Source: Drosophila miranda (Eukaryota; Arthropoda; Insecta; Diptera; Drosophilidae). Taken from it: a stretch of 64,000 bases of DNA. Where the stretch lies: positions 25,066,913 through 25,130,912 of the forward strand of contig NC_046677.1 in NCBI RefSeq assembly GCF_003369915.1, written 5' to 3'. Position 1 is the first letter of the stretch. The number at the start of each line of letters is the position of its first letter. The translations under genes and the position numbers were made by a program. Shown in pieces: positions 1 through 10,033 of the stretch. Below the pieces are notes generated by a model. That model was not told where the DNA came from, ran no database searches, and saw nothing but the letters and a program-made list of their open reading frames with translations.

Positions 1-307
1 CTCTCTTTGTAATTTCTTTGGTTGGGAAAATGCAGAATGAATATCCACTGAGAAAACGAAAACTTCATCCCAGAGGAAGAGCACTGTTTGTAGAGCAATT
101 GTGCCCCACCCAATTCACGGGCACAATAAGTTCCTATCATGACTATTCATAGGTCTATAGGGTGTATAGAAGCAAAAATAAACATATGCACAGTACCTAT
201 GGTATACATTGTATCACGGAATGAATATGCAGTGAAGCATTAGCATGGGACTTCCATGTAAAGTCAGTTTAGTTGGGACTTGGCAGTACACGAATCAAGT
301 TGAAAAC

Positions 308-1360
308 ATGAGGCACTCGGGCTTTGTGCTGATCATTTTGTATCTTTTTCACCAAGGGATACCCTCACTCGCCAGAGGATATTAGGAACAACATATGGCG
401 CAGGATGCTAGCATCGCGGAGCAGTGCAATGGATATTGTTTCTCAGTTCTCCAGTCCTTCCTCGATCATTTTACCCAGTTGAAAATGGCAGGTGATGCCA
501 ATAATGAAATGAAAAACGAAATTCACTCATTGAAGGCCACCGTCAACAATTTGCAGAGCCAGTTACTAAATGGTGTCGAGCAAATGACGGGCCTCAAAGA
601 GCAGGTGAAGGAGATTTCTGCAGTGAAAGTTCATCAAACGGCGGAGAGTGTCACGAAACATGTCCCAATGGTCCCTCAAGTGGCATTTTCCAGATAAAGA
701 TTGAGGCAATAAAGGAGCCGTTCCAAGTTCCCTGCGTGCCTTTTTCGTCTGGCTGGATGGTCATTCAAAGGCGCATCGAAGGAAGTACGGACTTTAATCG
801 CACCTGAAACGACTACAAACTAGGCTTCGGAAACCTCCGAGATAACTTTTTCCTGGGACTCGAAAAAATCCATCTAATGACCAAAAACCAAAACCACGAG
901 CTGTTCATCTAACTTCAAGATATTGCTCATTACACGGATTTTAAAATAGGGAGCGAAAAGGAAGCCTACAAGCTGAAATCAGTGGGAAAATATTCTGGAA
1001 CAGCCCGGAGATTCACTAACTGAACATCACTTGAATATGAAGTTTTCCACATTGGATCGGGATAATGACATTGATGAGGATCGATATTGTGCTGATGTTC
1101 TGGGAGGTGGTTGGTGGTTTCGCGATTGCGCACAAAGGTAAACCTTAATTTTCCAAAACTTATGGTGTTATTATAATTATTTCGAGTATATCATTTTAAT
1201 TCTCTCATTATAACAGTTCCCTCAACGGAAAATATTATGCAGATGGTAAAAGTGCACCAAGTAAACGTGACGGAATTCTTTGGGGTAGTTGGCAGCACTA
1301 TGACTACACTAACTCGCTTACACGTACCCAAATGATGATAGGGCCAACATCCTATCATAG
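308..1360 (+). pseudogene. Fibrinogen-related (FReD) pseudogene, left copy
   Basis: Remnant of a secreted fibrinogen-domain lectin. The frame opens with a signal-peptide-like start (MRHSGFVLIILYLF) and a coiled-coil stretch. It then continues in other frames with clear fibrinogen-domain pieces: GWMVIQRR, the calcium-loop-like DRDNDIDED, the GGGWWFRDCA block, SSLNGKYYADGK and a final WGSWQHYDYTNSL. Lesions shared with the right copy are a frameshift near 660, in-frame TGA (805-807) and TAA (910-912), and another frameshift near 1003-1006. The 79-nt intron (1138-1216) still has good GT and AG ends. This copy has one extra lesion: codon 383-385 is TAG where the right copy has GAG. The shared lesions show the gene was already dead before duplication. 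Confidence 0.85.
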
Positions 1361-1624
1361 TTAAATCAATGTTGAAACACAATTTTAGCCAGTTTTTAAA
1401 AAATCCCTTCTTAAAATACCCTTAGTCGCAGTCGAAACGTTAGCAAAAACGAAAACTGACGAATGCTTTCTGCAAATTTTGTTCCTAAAAGCGTTTGATT
1501 TTTTTAATTTGAATTTTTTTATTAATAAAATTAAATTGGAGATATGACTAAGACTTTTACTTAAATTTTTTAATCGCAAGAAAATTACTTAACAATATCG
1601 TTTTCTTTTGAGAAACATACGATA

Positions 1625-1657
1625 CAGGCGAGCATTCTACCACTGAACCACCGATGC
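1625..1657 (-). pseudogene. 5' half of tRNA-Gly(GCC), left copy
   Basis: Read on the minus strand from 1657 to 1625, the sequence matches, base for base as I recall it, the first 33 nucleotides of Drosophila tRNA-Gly(GCC): acceptor strand GCATCGG, the whole D arm with the Pol III A box TGGTTCAGTGG, the 5' anticodon stem, and the loop up to the first anticodon base. The match then stops inside the anticodon loop; the 3' half, B box and T arm are absent. It cannot fold as a tRNA and, with no B box, is not expected to be a normal Pol III gene. The end point is where tRNA halves are cut, so insertion of a reverse-transcribed half is one explanation. Confidence 0.85.
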
Positions 1658-2924
1658 TGTGTTGATTTTCGGGATTAAATATTTAAATATAAGGAAATAT
1701 AAAGAATATTTATTAATCTTAATTCGATATGTTCTATTTCTGTGTTCTATTTTCTATACCACATTTTTAACCTGGCACTCCATTCATTGGGTAGAATTCT
1801 TAAATTCCAAAAACGATAAGCAACTTGATTGGACTATCAAGTCGTAAAAAACCTTTCCAGTTCCATCAATGGGAACGGCTTAAACGTAAAAGTATTGTAT
1901 TTAGAAATTGGTTCCCAATGCTAAAATTACAGAGACCTTCCCTATCAGCGCGAAAAGTAGATGATGTATATAATGAACACAAAACTTAAGACCTACATGA
2001 ACCTATGGTACTTTATATGGTTTCACAGTAACCGAATATTTTTTAAGATACGATAGTTTAATTAGTTAAGGAATTTGAATCCCTTGAGGAATAAATAAAC
2101 TAAAATCAATTCAAGAAGAACCTTGATATTGAATCTAAAACAAAAATATTTAAGGAAAAATGTTCTCTAGAGTTCATTGATTAAAATCAATTTTTGTATG
2201 GAATCTCTTCAATTGACACATGACAAATTTGGATCCGCAAAATGAAAGAACATTAAGTTCAAAGCAACAGTCACATCCTGCGGACAACGGCACCCATAGA
2301 CACCCCACACCACACGCCCCCCAATCAGACCCCACATCCGGTTGAGTTCTCACACATACTCGAAGTAGCTCGAATCGGTTGCGGCATCCGCTTGGTTTTT
2401 TGTGATACTCTCAGATTTGGGGGCATAAGAGATTCGTTCTACTGTTTTCAATAAACATAAATGAGTAATACCGATATAGTTATAATTTATACAACCTATT
2501 TCTGGTTCGAAAGGGATACACACTACTATACGGAGTATATGCTCCTCGTATATTATACAGTTTCAAATAACTTAGCCATGGAGAGGTGGCATAACTTTAA
2601 GGGCATCTAAATTTCGACGCGTCTAAAGTACCTTTAATGCTTTTGTGGTCCATTTTGCTGGGGGCTATAGCCCAGACACGAAACTTTTTCCGCTAGATTG
2701 GGCGCCAACTGGCTGTTCGAATCGCGTACTCAACTGAGGTGGAAAATCTGCGAATTCACCACGGCAGCGAAAACGTACCGTTTGAGAGTGCGCAGGCAGC
2801 GAAAGCTTTCTTTCAGACTGCCTCGTCCCCACGTCTCTAGGACAACTATTGTGCCTGTGTTTGGGTGGTGGGGCGAGGGGGCTAACGGCACTCCGTGTGG
2901 CGGCCAAGACTGTGTTGGCTTCAT

Positions 2925-3549
2925 CCTCGGCCCTTAATAAGGACTCCATCAAATCAGGTAAAAAAAATCCTTGATCCTTGCTCCTTGATGCGGAATGCCT
3001 TATATCAAGGAAGCTTTTTCGATCACCGGAAGCCATCGAACGTCCCGATCGGACAAGAAATTTCGGACTTATGCCATAGACAAAAAATTACAAGAACATC
3101 CTGTTATTACAACGACAACTACTTTCCATTTTGGGGCACTCAAAACCGAGATTTTTCGATTTTTAGATCTGTGATACCAGGCGAACAGAAATCAGCAGAA
3201 CGCCGCTAGTTTTTTAAAATTTCTTTTCATTCTTTTTCAGTTTGCGGTTTGGGTCCCGGTCGATAGAGCTGGAGGGAATACAAAAATAAAAGAGGAAGAA
3301 CCAAGAAAAATTAGCCAATGGAAAATTGTTATTCAAATGTGCAATGAACCTTAGTAGTATCCAAACTCATTTCGATGGTTATTTCTGTATGTTAAATTAT
3401 TAAAAAACCATATAATGAGTGATATCGCACATATCTGGGAAGGTAATTTGGATCCAATGGGTTGGAAAGCGCGGCGGCTTTCCACTTTGTTTAAAGCGCT
3501 GCTCTGTGATACAATTGAATCAGTGGCCGAATCGGAGTCGGAAGTTGCA
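2925..3549. other. Single-copy spacer upstream of the DUF1091 gene
   Basis: From 2925 the sequence departs from the duplicated unit. No convincing coding exon is visible here. Several short open frames exist on both strands but none shows a recognisable domain. The stretch up to 3549 should hold the promoter of the DUF1091 gene, though I see no clear TATA or Inr pair to name. Confidence 0.5.
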
Positions 3550-4301
3550 ATGAATCCAGTGTACATGCGGATTGTGTGTTCCATTGTTTTATTATTACTG
3601 TTCGACATCGATGCGGTAAGTATATCTTTTTCTGTAAGAATGGGACGACCAGAGACTAATGTAGGAGGATTAATATAAAGGTCGACAGCCGGCTGGAGTT
3701 TACAAATATAAAATGCACCGCCCTGGATAGAAAATTCGTAGACTTCGAAGAGTGCTATCTGAAAGCCGCGAATCGAACCTATAAATACATTTCAATCAAT
3801 GCTGTTCTTCACCAGAAACCAGTTACCCAATTTAAGGTATGGAAAATACATAGCCCAAAACATTTTCAGAGGGCTAACCTCCATGAACCATGAACGTAAC
3901 TTTTTATTTAAGGTAAACTTTGCACTGTATAAACGCTCCAATGGCCTGCAACCGATCAACTATAACACGACTATGGACGGCTGTAAGGTATTCGACAACG
4001 AGAAGAATCCGGTGAATACATTTCTATTTGGCTTGTTCAAGACGTACTCCAACATCAACCATACGTGTCCCTACAATGCAAGTATCTTATGATATATCCT
4101 ATAGGATTTTGCCCCTTAATAATTTGTTTTTGTTTGTGCTTGCAGCATGATCTAATTGTGGAGAAGCTACCCACCACTTTCGTACTGCAACAGTTCTCAA
4201 CGTTTTTGCCCTTTCCCAGTGGGGACTATGTCTTCTCCAGCAATTGGATCGTCAACGGGGGTAATCGGGCCAATGTCAGGGTCCATGCTACCCTAGATTA
4301 A
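3550..4301 (+). CDS. Secreted DUF1091 (DM8) family protein
   Basis: Four exons, 3550-3615, 3681-3836, 3913-4077 and 4146-4301, join in phase to a 180-residue protein, the usual size for this large fly family of secreted proteins of unknown function. Residues 1-22 form a signal peptide (MNPVYMRIVCSIVLLLLFDI). The family hallmarks follow: LEFTNIKC, the DFEECYLK block, NRTYKYIS, VNFALYKR, a TMDGCKVF cysteine and the terminal HTCPYNHDLIVEKLP motif, with paired cysteines. I start at 3550 because the hydrophobic leader begins there; the frame is open further upstream. The third intron has a GC donor (GCAAGT at 4078), needed to keep the conserved CPYN-HDLIVEKLP junction; the nearby GT would lead to a stop. 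The gene runs tail to tail with the coiled-coil gene. The exact paralogue cannot be named. Confidence 0.85.
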
Positions 4302-4331
4302 TTCATTTCAACTCCGATTCTATCAAATTAT

Positions 4332-4383
4332 AATAAATATATGGCATAAAATGACTGCAGAATAGACTATTTGGTTATTTATT
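4332..4383. terminator. Facing polyadenylation signals of two convergent genes
   Basis: AATAAA at 4332-4337 (+) lies 30 bases after the DUF1091 stop codon. On the minus strand AATAAA at 4383-4378, and another at 4415-4410, lie beyond the stop of the coiled-coil gene. With signals this close the two mRNAs must abut or overlap at their 3' ends. Confidence 0.6.
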
Positions 4384-4522
4384 AAGCAAAGTTCAAGTAA
4401 ATGGTTCCATTTATTGTTCAACATAATATATTAATTTAAACGGCAACTTCAACCAAAGAAGATAAATCAAACAACAAACCAGGAACGAAATACATAACTG
4501 ATAACTATTAAGTTAATAAATC

Positions 4523-6375
4523 TTAATTGAAACTCTCCTGCTGAATTTCTTTCGATTCAATCAGCTTCTTTAGGGACATACCATCCAGACTATCAGTATC
4601 ATTCCCCTCGCCATAAAGCTTAGCAAAAATGAGATCCTTGATCATTCTGATTGCCTGTGAAATGGAAGGTGTCGGCGGCGGAATGCCGTTGCCGGGGAGC
4701 ACATAGTCGGCCACAAAATGCAGCATGCGGTAGGTAGCATGCTTGTAGGCCTCTCTCTGGATGAGGCACTGGCGGATACGCTGCCCCATGGTGGCGGCCA
4801 GGCAGCTCTGTAGCAAGGCCACCTGCTCCTCCATCTGCTGAGCAGATCGCTCCACCTGCTTGGTGTGATCCAGGAGTTTGCTGGTGGAGCAGTTGAGAGA
4901 TTTATGTATTATGGAGGGTAATACTACTTTGATCTCTTACTTGTACTTCTCCTCAGAGCTGAGTTTGATCTTCTCTGTTATCTCCATTTCATTACGTATT
5001 TCCTTGATGTTCTTCATCGAGGCTTCTAACTCGATCTCGCCCAGTTTTAGCTTGATATGCTGCTCCTTTTGGATGCCTAAGCTCACCTGATAATCGCGCT
5101 GAAGTTGGGCAATCTGCTTCAGATGTTCCCCCTGGTCGGCGTTGGCGCGAAAGAGCTCGCTGCTCAAAGACTGTTGCATCTCGTGGAGGTTCTTAATCTC
5201 CTGATCTCTCAGTTTTATCTCATCGGCGAGCTTCTGCTTCTCGCCTTTGATCTTCTCCAGCTTCAAATTGAGCTCCTCGTAGGAGAGCTTAATATCGGCT
5301 GATTCGAGATACGATAGACGCAGCTGCTCGGTGAGGGTGGCATTGCGACGCTGCTCCACTGAGAACAGAGAGGTGTACAGGTGCAACTGATTGCGAGTTT
5401 TCAGTACCTGGAGAATAGGGATACAAGGGATACATTATAACAAATCAAGGGTAATATTTCTTTCCCCAAGAATTGACATAAAACATAAAGCTCCTTGACA
5501 TTTCGTCAAACTATATTTATGTCAAAAATCACTTAAATTCTAGCAAATTCCCAATCAATGCCCTGAACTACTCTACTCACCATCTTCTTTTGGTCCTCCA
5601 ACTGCTCTGTGATATGACGGACTTCCGCACGCCGCTTGCGCCAGGCGTGCAGCATAATCGCATTTAAGATCTTCAGGCTGGCCAAGCGTGCATCCTGATC
5701 GGGGCTGACGATGAAGGTCATCCGTCCCTTGACGGAGGCCTCATACATCTGGGACGCATCCTGCATTAGCATCTTGGACATTTTCGCATCCAGTCCAGCT
5801 ACAGCCCCCACTGTCTGCTCATCCTTGCAGGGGACATGGGCCACCACCTGATAGTTGCCTGAGCGACGGGCCTCCTTGAAGTCCATTTGGGAGACGGACT
5901 TGCGGGCCTGGTAGTTGATCATGGCCGCCGTCTGCTGGCGCTTCAGCGTTAGATATGGAGTCGTCGTCAGACTTAAGGACTCCTTGGGCAGCGTCACGAT
6001 CTTTGGCACTACCTTGCAGTTGCGCTGACCCTCCGACCGGGGAACAGCGATGGTGGTCACCGATGTGTCCGACGACGAGGGTGTCAGCAGCCCAGCCGGT
6101 GGAGTCTTCTCCAGCAGCCGCTTCTGCCCGATGTTCTTCTTGTCGAAGGAGCTAAGGATGGCAGGCATTCGGCATCCATCTTTTGTCGTGGATCTCTGCA
6201 CTCACCCATTAGTGGTCGTCTTCTTCGGACCGATCTGCGAGAAGCTACGTCGCTTTTGCACTGATCCCGGAATCAGGGTCTTGGTGTACGGGGCCCTGGG
6301 CGTGATGAGGGTCCTTGGTCCGTTGGCCGGGCCATTCGATAGGGTTTGACGAATACGTGGACTTTTGGGCTTCAT
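4523..6375 (-). CDS. Uncharacterised coiled-coil protein, 521 residues
   Basis: Four exons on the minus strand, 6375-6206, 6151-5581, 5407-4941 and 4880-4523, join in phase to 521 residues; introns are 54, 173 and 60 nt with GT/AG ends. I start at 6375 because it gives the in-frame basic N-terminus MKPKSPRIRQTLSNG. Residues 1-130 are basic, rich in Pro, Ser and Thr and look disordered. From about 190 the chain turns helical (LKILNAIMLHAWRKRRAEVR), then forms a long coiled coil of about 180 residues with heptad Leu and many Glu/Lys/Gln. A more globular C-terminal part follows (HATYRMLHFVADYVLPG). I do not recognise the family. A basic tail before a coiled coil is common in microtubule, centrosome and kinetochore proteins, but that is only a resemblance. 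The 54-nt first intron carries an in-frame TGA. Confidence 0.85.
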
Positions 6376-6794
6376 GGTTACTGGCGACTAAACTCTTCAA
6401 AAATCTTTTTGAACTCGAAATGGAACACAACAAATGCTAACAATTTTTCTTATATTTTTGGGTTTTTTTTTTTTTTGTTTCAAGAGAGAACGTCACAACA
6501 GAACAGCACTAGAAAGAATGAGACTTATATGACTGAGATTTCAGTTAGAACTGTATAAACTAAAGGCAGGACCTACTGAGATATGCTTCATTGGGGTTTA
6601 TTTTTGGCTAAAATGGATTTGACAGGAAAAACTCTGTTAAAGGAACGAAGACAATCAATGCTGGTTAAGATCGGGAAAAGCAATTCTCAGGATTCTTTCC
6701 CCGAGACCCCGAGTTACGCCTGTGTGTTTCGAACTGAATAATTTTGAAGCACTTTTGAACCATCAGACGACGCACCGAGTGAAAGTCGGCAGCT
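6376..6794. other. Spacer and likely promoter of the coiled-coil gene
   Basis: About 420 single-copy bases between the coiled-coil gene start and the right duplicated copy. It holds a T-rich run near 6460-6480 and no supported exon. The minus-strand gene promoter must lie here. The left border of the right copy is taken at 6795 only because the window starts there in the left copy; homology may extend further left. Confidence 0.45.
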
Positions 6795-7101
6795 CTCTCT
6801 TTGTAATTTCTTTGGTTGGGAAAATGCAGAATGAATATCCACTGAGAAAACGAAAACTTCATCCCAGAGGAAGAGAACTGTTTGTAGAGCAATTGTGCCC
6901 CACCCAATTCACGGGCACAATAAGTTCCTATCATGACTATTCATAGGTCTATAGGGTGTATAGAAGCAAAAATAAACATATGCACAGTACCTATGGTATA
7001 CATTGTATCACGGAATGAATATGCAGTGAAGCATTAGCATGGGACTTCCATGTAAAGTCAGTTTAGTTGGGACTTGGCAGTACACGAATCAAGTTGAAAA
7101 C

Positions 7102-8154
7102 ATGAGGCACTCGGGCTTTGTGCTGATCATTTTGTATCTTTTTCACCAAGGGATACCCTCACTCGCCAGAGGATACGAGGAACAACATTTGGCGCAGGAT
7201 GCTAGCATCGCGGAGCAGTGCAATGGATATTGTTTCTCAGTTCTCCAGTCCTTCCTCGATCATTTTACCCAGTTGAAAATGGCAGGTGATGCCAATAATG
7301 AAATGAAAAACGAAATTCACTCATTGAAGGCCACCGTCAACAATTTGCAGAGCCAGTTACTAAATGGTGTCGAGCAAATGACGGGCCTCAAAGAGCAGGT
7401 GAAGGAGATTTCTGCAGTGAAAGTTCATCAAACGGCGGAGAGTGTCACGAAACATGTCCCAATGGTCCCTCAAGTGGCATTTTCCAGATAAAGATTGAGG
7501 CAATAAAGGAGCCGTTCCAAGTTCCCTGCGTGCCTTTTTCGTCTGGCTGGATGGTCATTCAAAGGCGCATCGAAGGAAGTACGGACTTTAATCGCACCTG
7601 AAACGACTACAAACTAGGCTTCGGAAACCTCCGAGATAACTTTTTCCTGGGACTCGAAAAAATCCATCTAATGACCAAAAACCAAAACCACGAGCTGTTC
7701 ATCTAACTTCAAGATATTGCTCATTACACGGATTTTAAAATAGGGAGCGAAAAGGAAGCCTACAAGCTGAAATCAGTGGGAAAATATTCTGGAACAGCCC
7801 GGAGATTCACTAACTGAACATCACTTGAATATGAAGTTTTCCACATTGGATCGGGATAATGACATTGATGAGGATCGATATTGTGCTGATGTTCTGGGAG
7901 GTGGTTGGTGGTTTCGCGATTGCGCACAAAGGTAAACCTTAATTTTCCAAAACTTATGGTGTTATTATAATTATTTCGAGTATATCATTTTAATTCTCTC
8001 ATTATAACAGTTCCCTCAACGGAAAATATTATGCAGATGGTAAAAGTGCACCAAGTAAACGTGACGGAATTCTTTGGGGTAGTTGGCAGCACTATGACTA
8101 CACTAACTCGCTTACACGTACCCAAATGATGATAGGGCCAACATCCTATCATAG
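7102..8154 (+). pseudogene. Fibrinogen-related (FReD) pseudogene, right copy
   Basis: Same gene remnant as in the left copy, slightly better preserved. The opening frame 7102-7491 is intact and would give a 129-residue product: signal peptide, then a coiled-coil-like segment with heptad Leu/Val. It ends at TAA where a frameshift (before about 7455) separates it from the fibrinogen domain. The domain then carries TGA at 7599-7601, TAA at 7704-7706 and a second frameshift near 7797-7800, before a well-kept segment including GGGWWFRDCA. A 79-nt intron (7932-8010) with consensus ends is followed by the last exon ending at TAG 8152-8154. A short secreted peptide from the first frame is possible but unsupported. 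Confidence 0.85.
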
Positions 8155-8418
8155 TTAAATCAATGTTGAAACACAATTTTAGCCAGTTTTTAAAAAATCC
8201 CTTCTTAAAATACCCTTAGTCGCAGTCGAAACGTTAGCAAAAACGAAAACTGACGAATGCTTTCTGCAAATTTTGTTCCTGAAAGCGTTTGATTTTTTGT
8301 ATTTGAATTTTTTTATTAATAAAATTAAATTGGAGATATGACTAAGACTTTTACTTAAATTTTTTAATCGCAAGAAAATTACTTAACAATATCGTTTTCT
8401 TTTGAGAAACATACGATA

Positions 8419-8451
8419 CAGGCGAGCATTCTACCACTGAACCACCGATGC
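8419..8451 (-). pseudogene. 5' half of tRNA-Gly(GCC), right copy
   Basis: Identical to the 33-nt tRNA half in the left copy, with no substitution, and flanked by the same unrelated sequence on both sides. It was therefore present before the segmental duplication. Same truncation inside the anticodon loop. Confidence 0.85.
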
Positions 8452-9714
8452 TGTGTTGATTTTCGGGATTAAATATTTAAATATAAGGAAATATAAAGAA
8501 TATTTATTAATCTTAATTCGATATGTTCTATTTCTGTGTTCTATTTTCTATACCAAATTTTTAACCTGGCACTCCATTCATTGGGTAGAATTCTTAAATT
8601 CCAAAAACGATAAGCAACTTGATTGGACTATCAAGTCGTAAAATAACTTTCCAGTCCCATCAATGGGAACGGCTTAAACGTAAAAGTATTGTATTTAGAA
8701 ATTGGTTCCCAATGCTAAAATTACAGAGACCTTCCCTATCAGCGCGAAAAGTAGATGATGTATATAATGAACACAAAACTTAAGACCTACATGGACCTAT
8801 GGTACTTTATATGGTTTCACATTAACCGAATATTTTTTAAGATACGATAGTTTAATTAGTTAAGGAATTTGAATCCCTTGAGGAATAAATAAAATAATTT
8901 CAATTCAAGAAGAACCTTGATATTGAATCTAAAACAAAAATATTTAAGGAAAAATGTTCTCTAGAGTTCATTGATTAAAATCAATTTTTGTATGGAATCT
9001 CTTCAATTGACACATGACAAATTTGGATCCGCAAAATGAAAGAACATTAAGTTCAAAGCAACAGTCACATCCTGCGGACAACGGCACCCATAGACACCCC
9101 ACACCACACGCCCCCCAATCAGACCCCACATCCGGTTGAGTTCTCACACATACTCGAAGTAGCTCGAATCGGTTGCGGCATCCGCTTGGTTTTTTGTGAT
9201 ACTCTCAGATTTGGGGGCATAAAAGCTTCGTTCTACTGTTTTCAATAAACATAAATGAGTAATACCGATATAGTTATAATTTATACAACCTATTTCTGGT
9301 TTGAAAGGGATACACACTACTATACGGAGTATATGCTCCTCGTATATTATACAGTTTCAAATAACTTAGCCATGGAGAGGTGGCATAACTTTAAGGGCAT
9401 CTAAATTTCGACGCGTCTAAAGTACCTTTAATGCTTTTGTGGTCCATTTTGCTGGGGGCTATAGCCCAGACACGAAACTTTTTCCGCTAGATTGGGCGCC
9501 AACTGGCTGTTCGAATCGGGTACTCAACTGAGGTGGAAAAGCTGCGAATTCACCACGGCAGCGAAAACGTACCGTTTGAGAGTGCGCAGGCAGCGAAAGC
9601 TTTCTTTCAGACTGCCTCGTCCCCACGTCTCTAGGACAACTATTGTGCCTGTGGTTGGGTGGTGGGGCGAGGGGGCTAACGGCACTCCGTGTGGCGGCCA
9701 AGACAGTGTTGGCT

Positions 9715-9748
9715 TCATTAACGGTTCGACGCTGCGGGCAAACGGTTC
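9715..9748 (+). promoter_or_regulatory. Core promoter P1 (Inr + MTE-like + DPE), probably Dif
   Basis: TCATTA at 9715-9720 fits the Drosophila initiator at five of six positions, with A+1 at 9717. Counting from it, +28 to +32 reads GGTTC, a full match to the DPE consensus RGWYV, and +18 to +29 matches the MTE consensus at 8 of 12 positions, including AACGG. No TATA box is visible at -30. The spacing is exact and the following 317 bases contain no ATG, which supports a start site here. The left duplicated copy ends at +2, so it lacks the downstream half of this promoter. Confidence 0.6.
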
Positions 9749-10033
9749 TTCCTCTCCTCGGCCGACAGGGCGCAACGAAAGCTACGAAAAGGACGCGAAC
9801 GAGAAAGTAACGTAAATTGAAATTTAAATACAATTCGATTCCGAAAAAGATCCCAATAAAACAAATAAATTCAAGAAAATAATACTGCTGGGAAAAAATC
9901 ATTAACAAGTGTTTATCTGTGAGAGTGTTTGTCTGTGTCTGAGATCCGAAACGAACAACAAAATTTAAAATTGATAATTGAATATCAAATAAAATACATT
10001 GAATTATTGCCTTTGGTGGAAATTCTGATTTAG
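9717..10033 (+). other. Dif: Non-coding 5' exon, probably Dif exon 1
   Basis: A 317-base stretch without a single ATG, ending in a perfect donor (TAG then GTGAGT at 10034). Joined to the acceptor at 28133, the frame reads from a TGA near 9998 through GCC TTT GGT GGA to the ATG at 28160 with no earlier start, so that ATG would be the first in frame. Assignment to Dif rests on strand, on the absence of any other plus-strand gene before 28 kb, and on this frame logic; transcripts would be needed to prove the junction. Confidence 0.55.

Larger units (their letters stand above)
1..2924. repeat. Segmental duplication, left copy
   Basis: This stretch recurs at 6795-9718 in the same orientation with a constant offset of 6794 bases and almost no gaps. 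By eye I count roughly 20-25 differences, so the copies are about 99% identical and the event is recent. The window begins inside this copy, so its left edge is not visible. The right edge is sharp: identity stops after base 2924. The next eight bases (2925-2932) match 9756-9763 of the other copy, which would fit a 37-base deletion or microhomology repair at the break. The copy carries a FReD pseudogene, a tRNA-Gly half and the upstream flank of a core promoter. Assembly error from divergent haplotypes cannot be excluded without read depth. Confidence 0.95.
6795..9718. repeat. Segmental duplication, right copy
   Basis: Direct repeat of 1-2924. This copy continues without a break past 9718 into a core promoter and 5' exon, so it looks like the ancestral location, and the left copy looks like the transposed or broken one. 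Differences between copies are scattered substitutions with very few indels, for example the cluster at 2104-2110 against 8898-8904. Confidence 0.95.

Noticed and set aside
1625..1657. Complete tRNA-Gly gene
   Set aside because: Only the 5' half is present; anticodon, T arm and 3' acceptor strand are missing.
3415..3549. N-terminal extension of the DUF1091 protein from an upstream in-frame ATG
   Set aside because: It would bury the signal peptide 45 residues inside; family members start at the hydrophobic leader.
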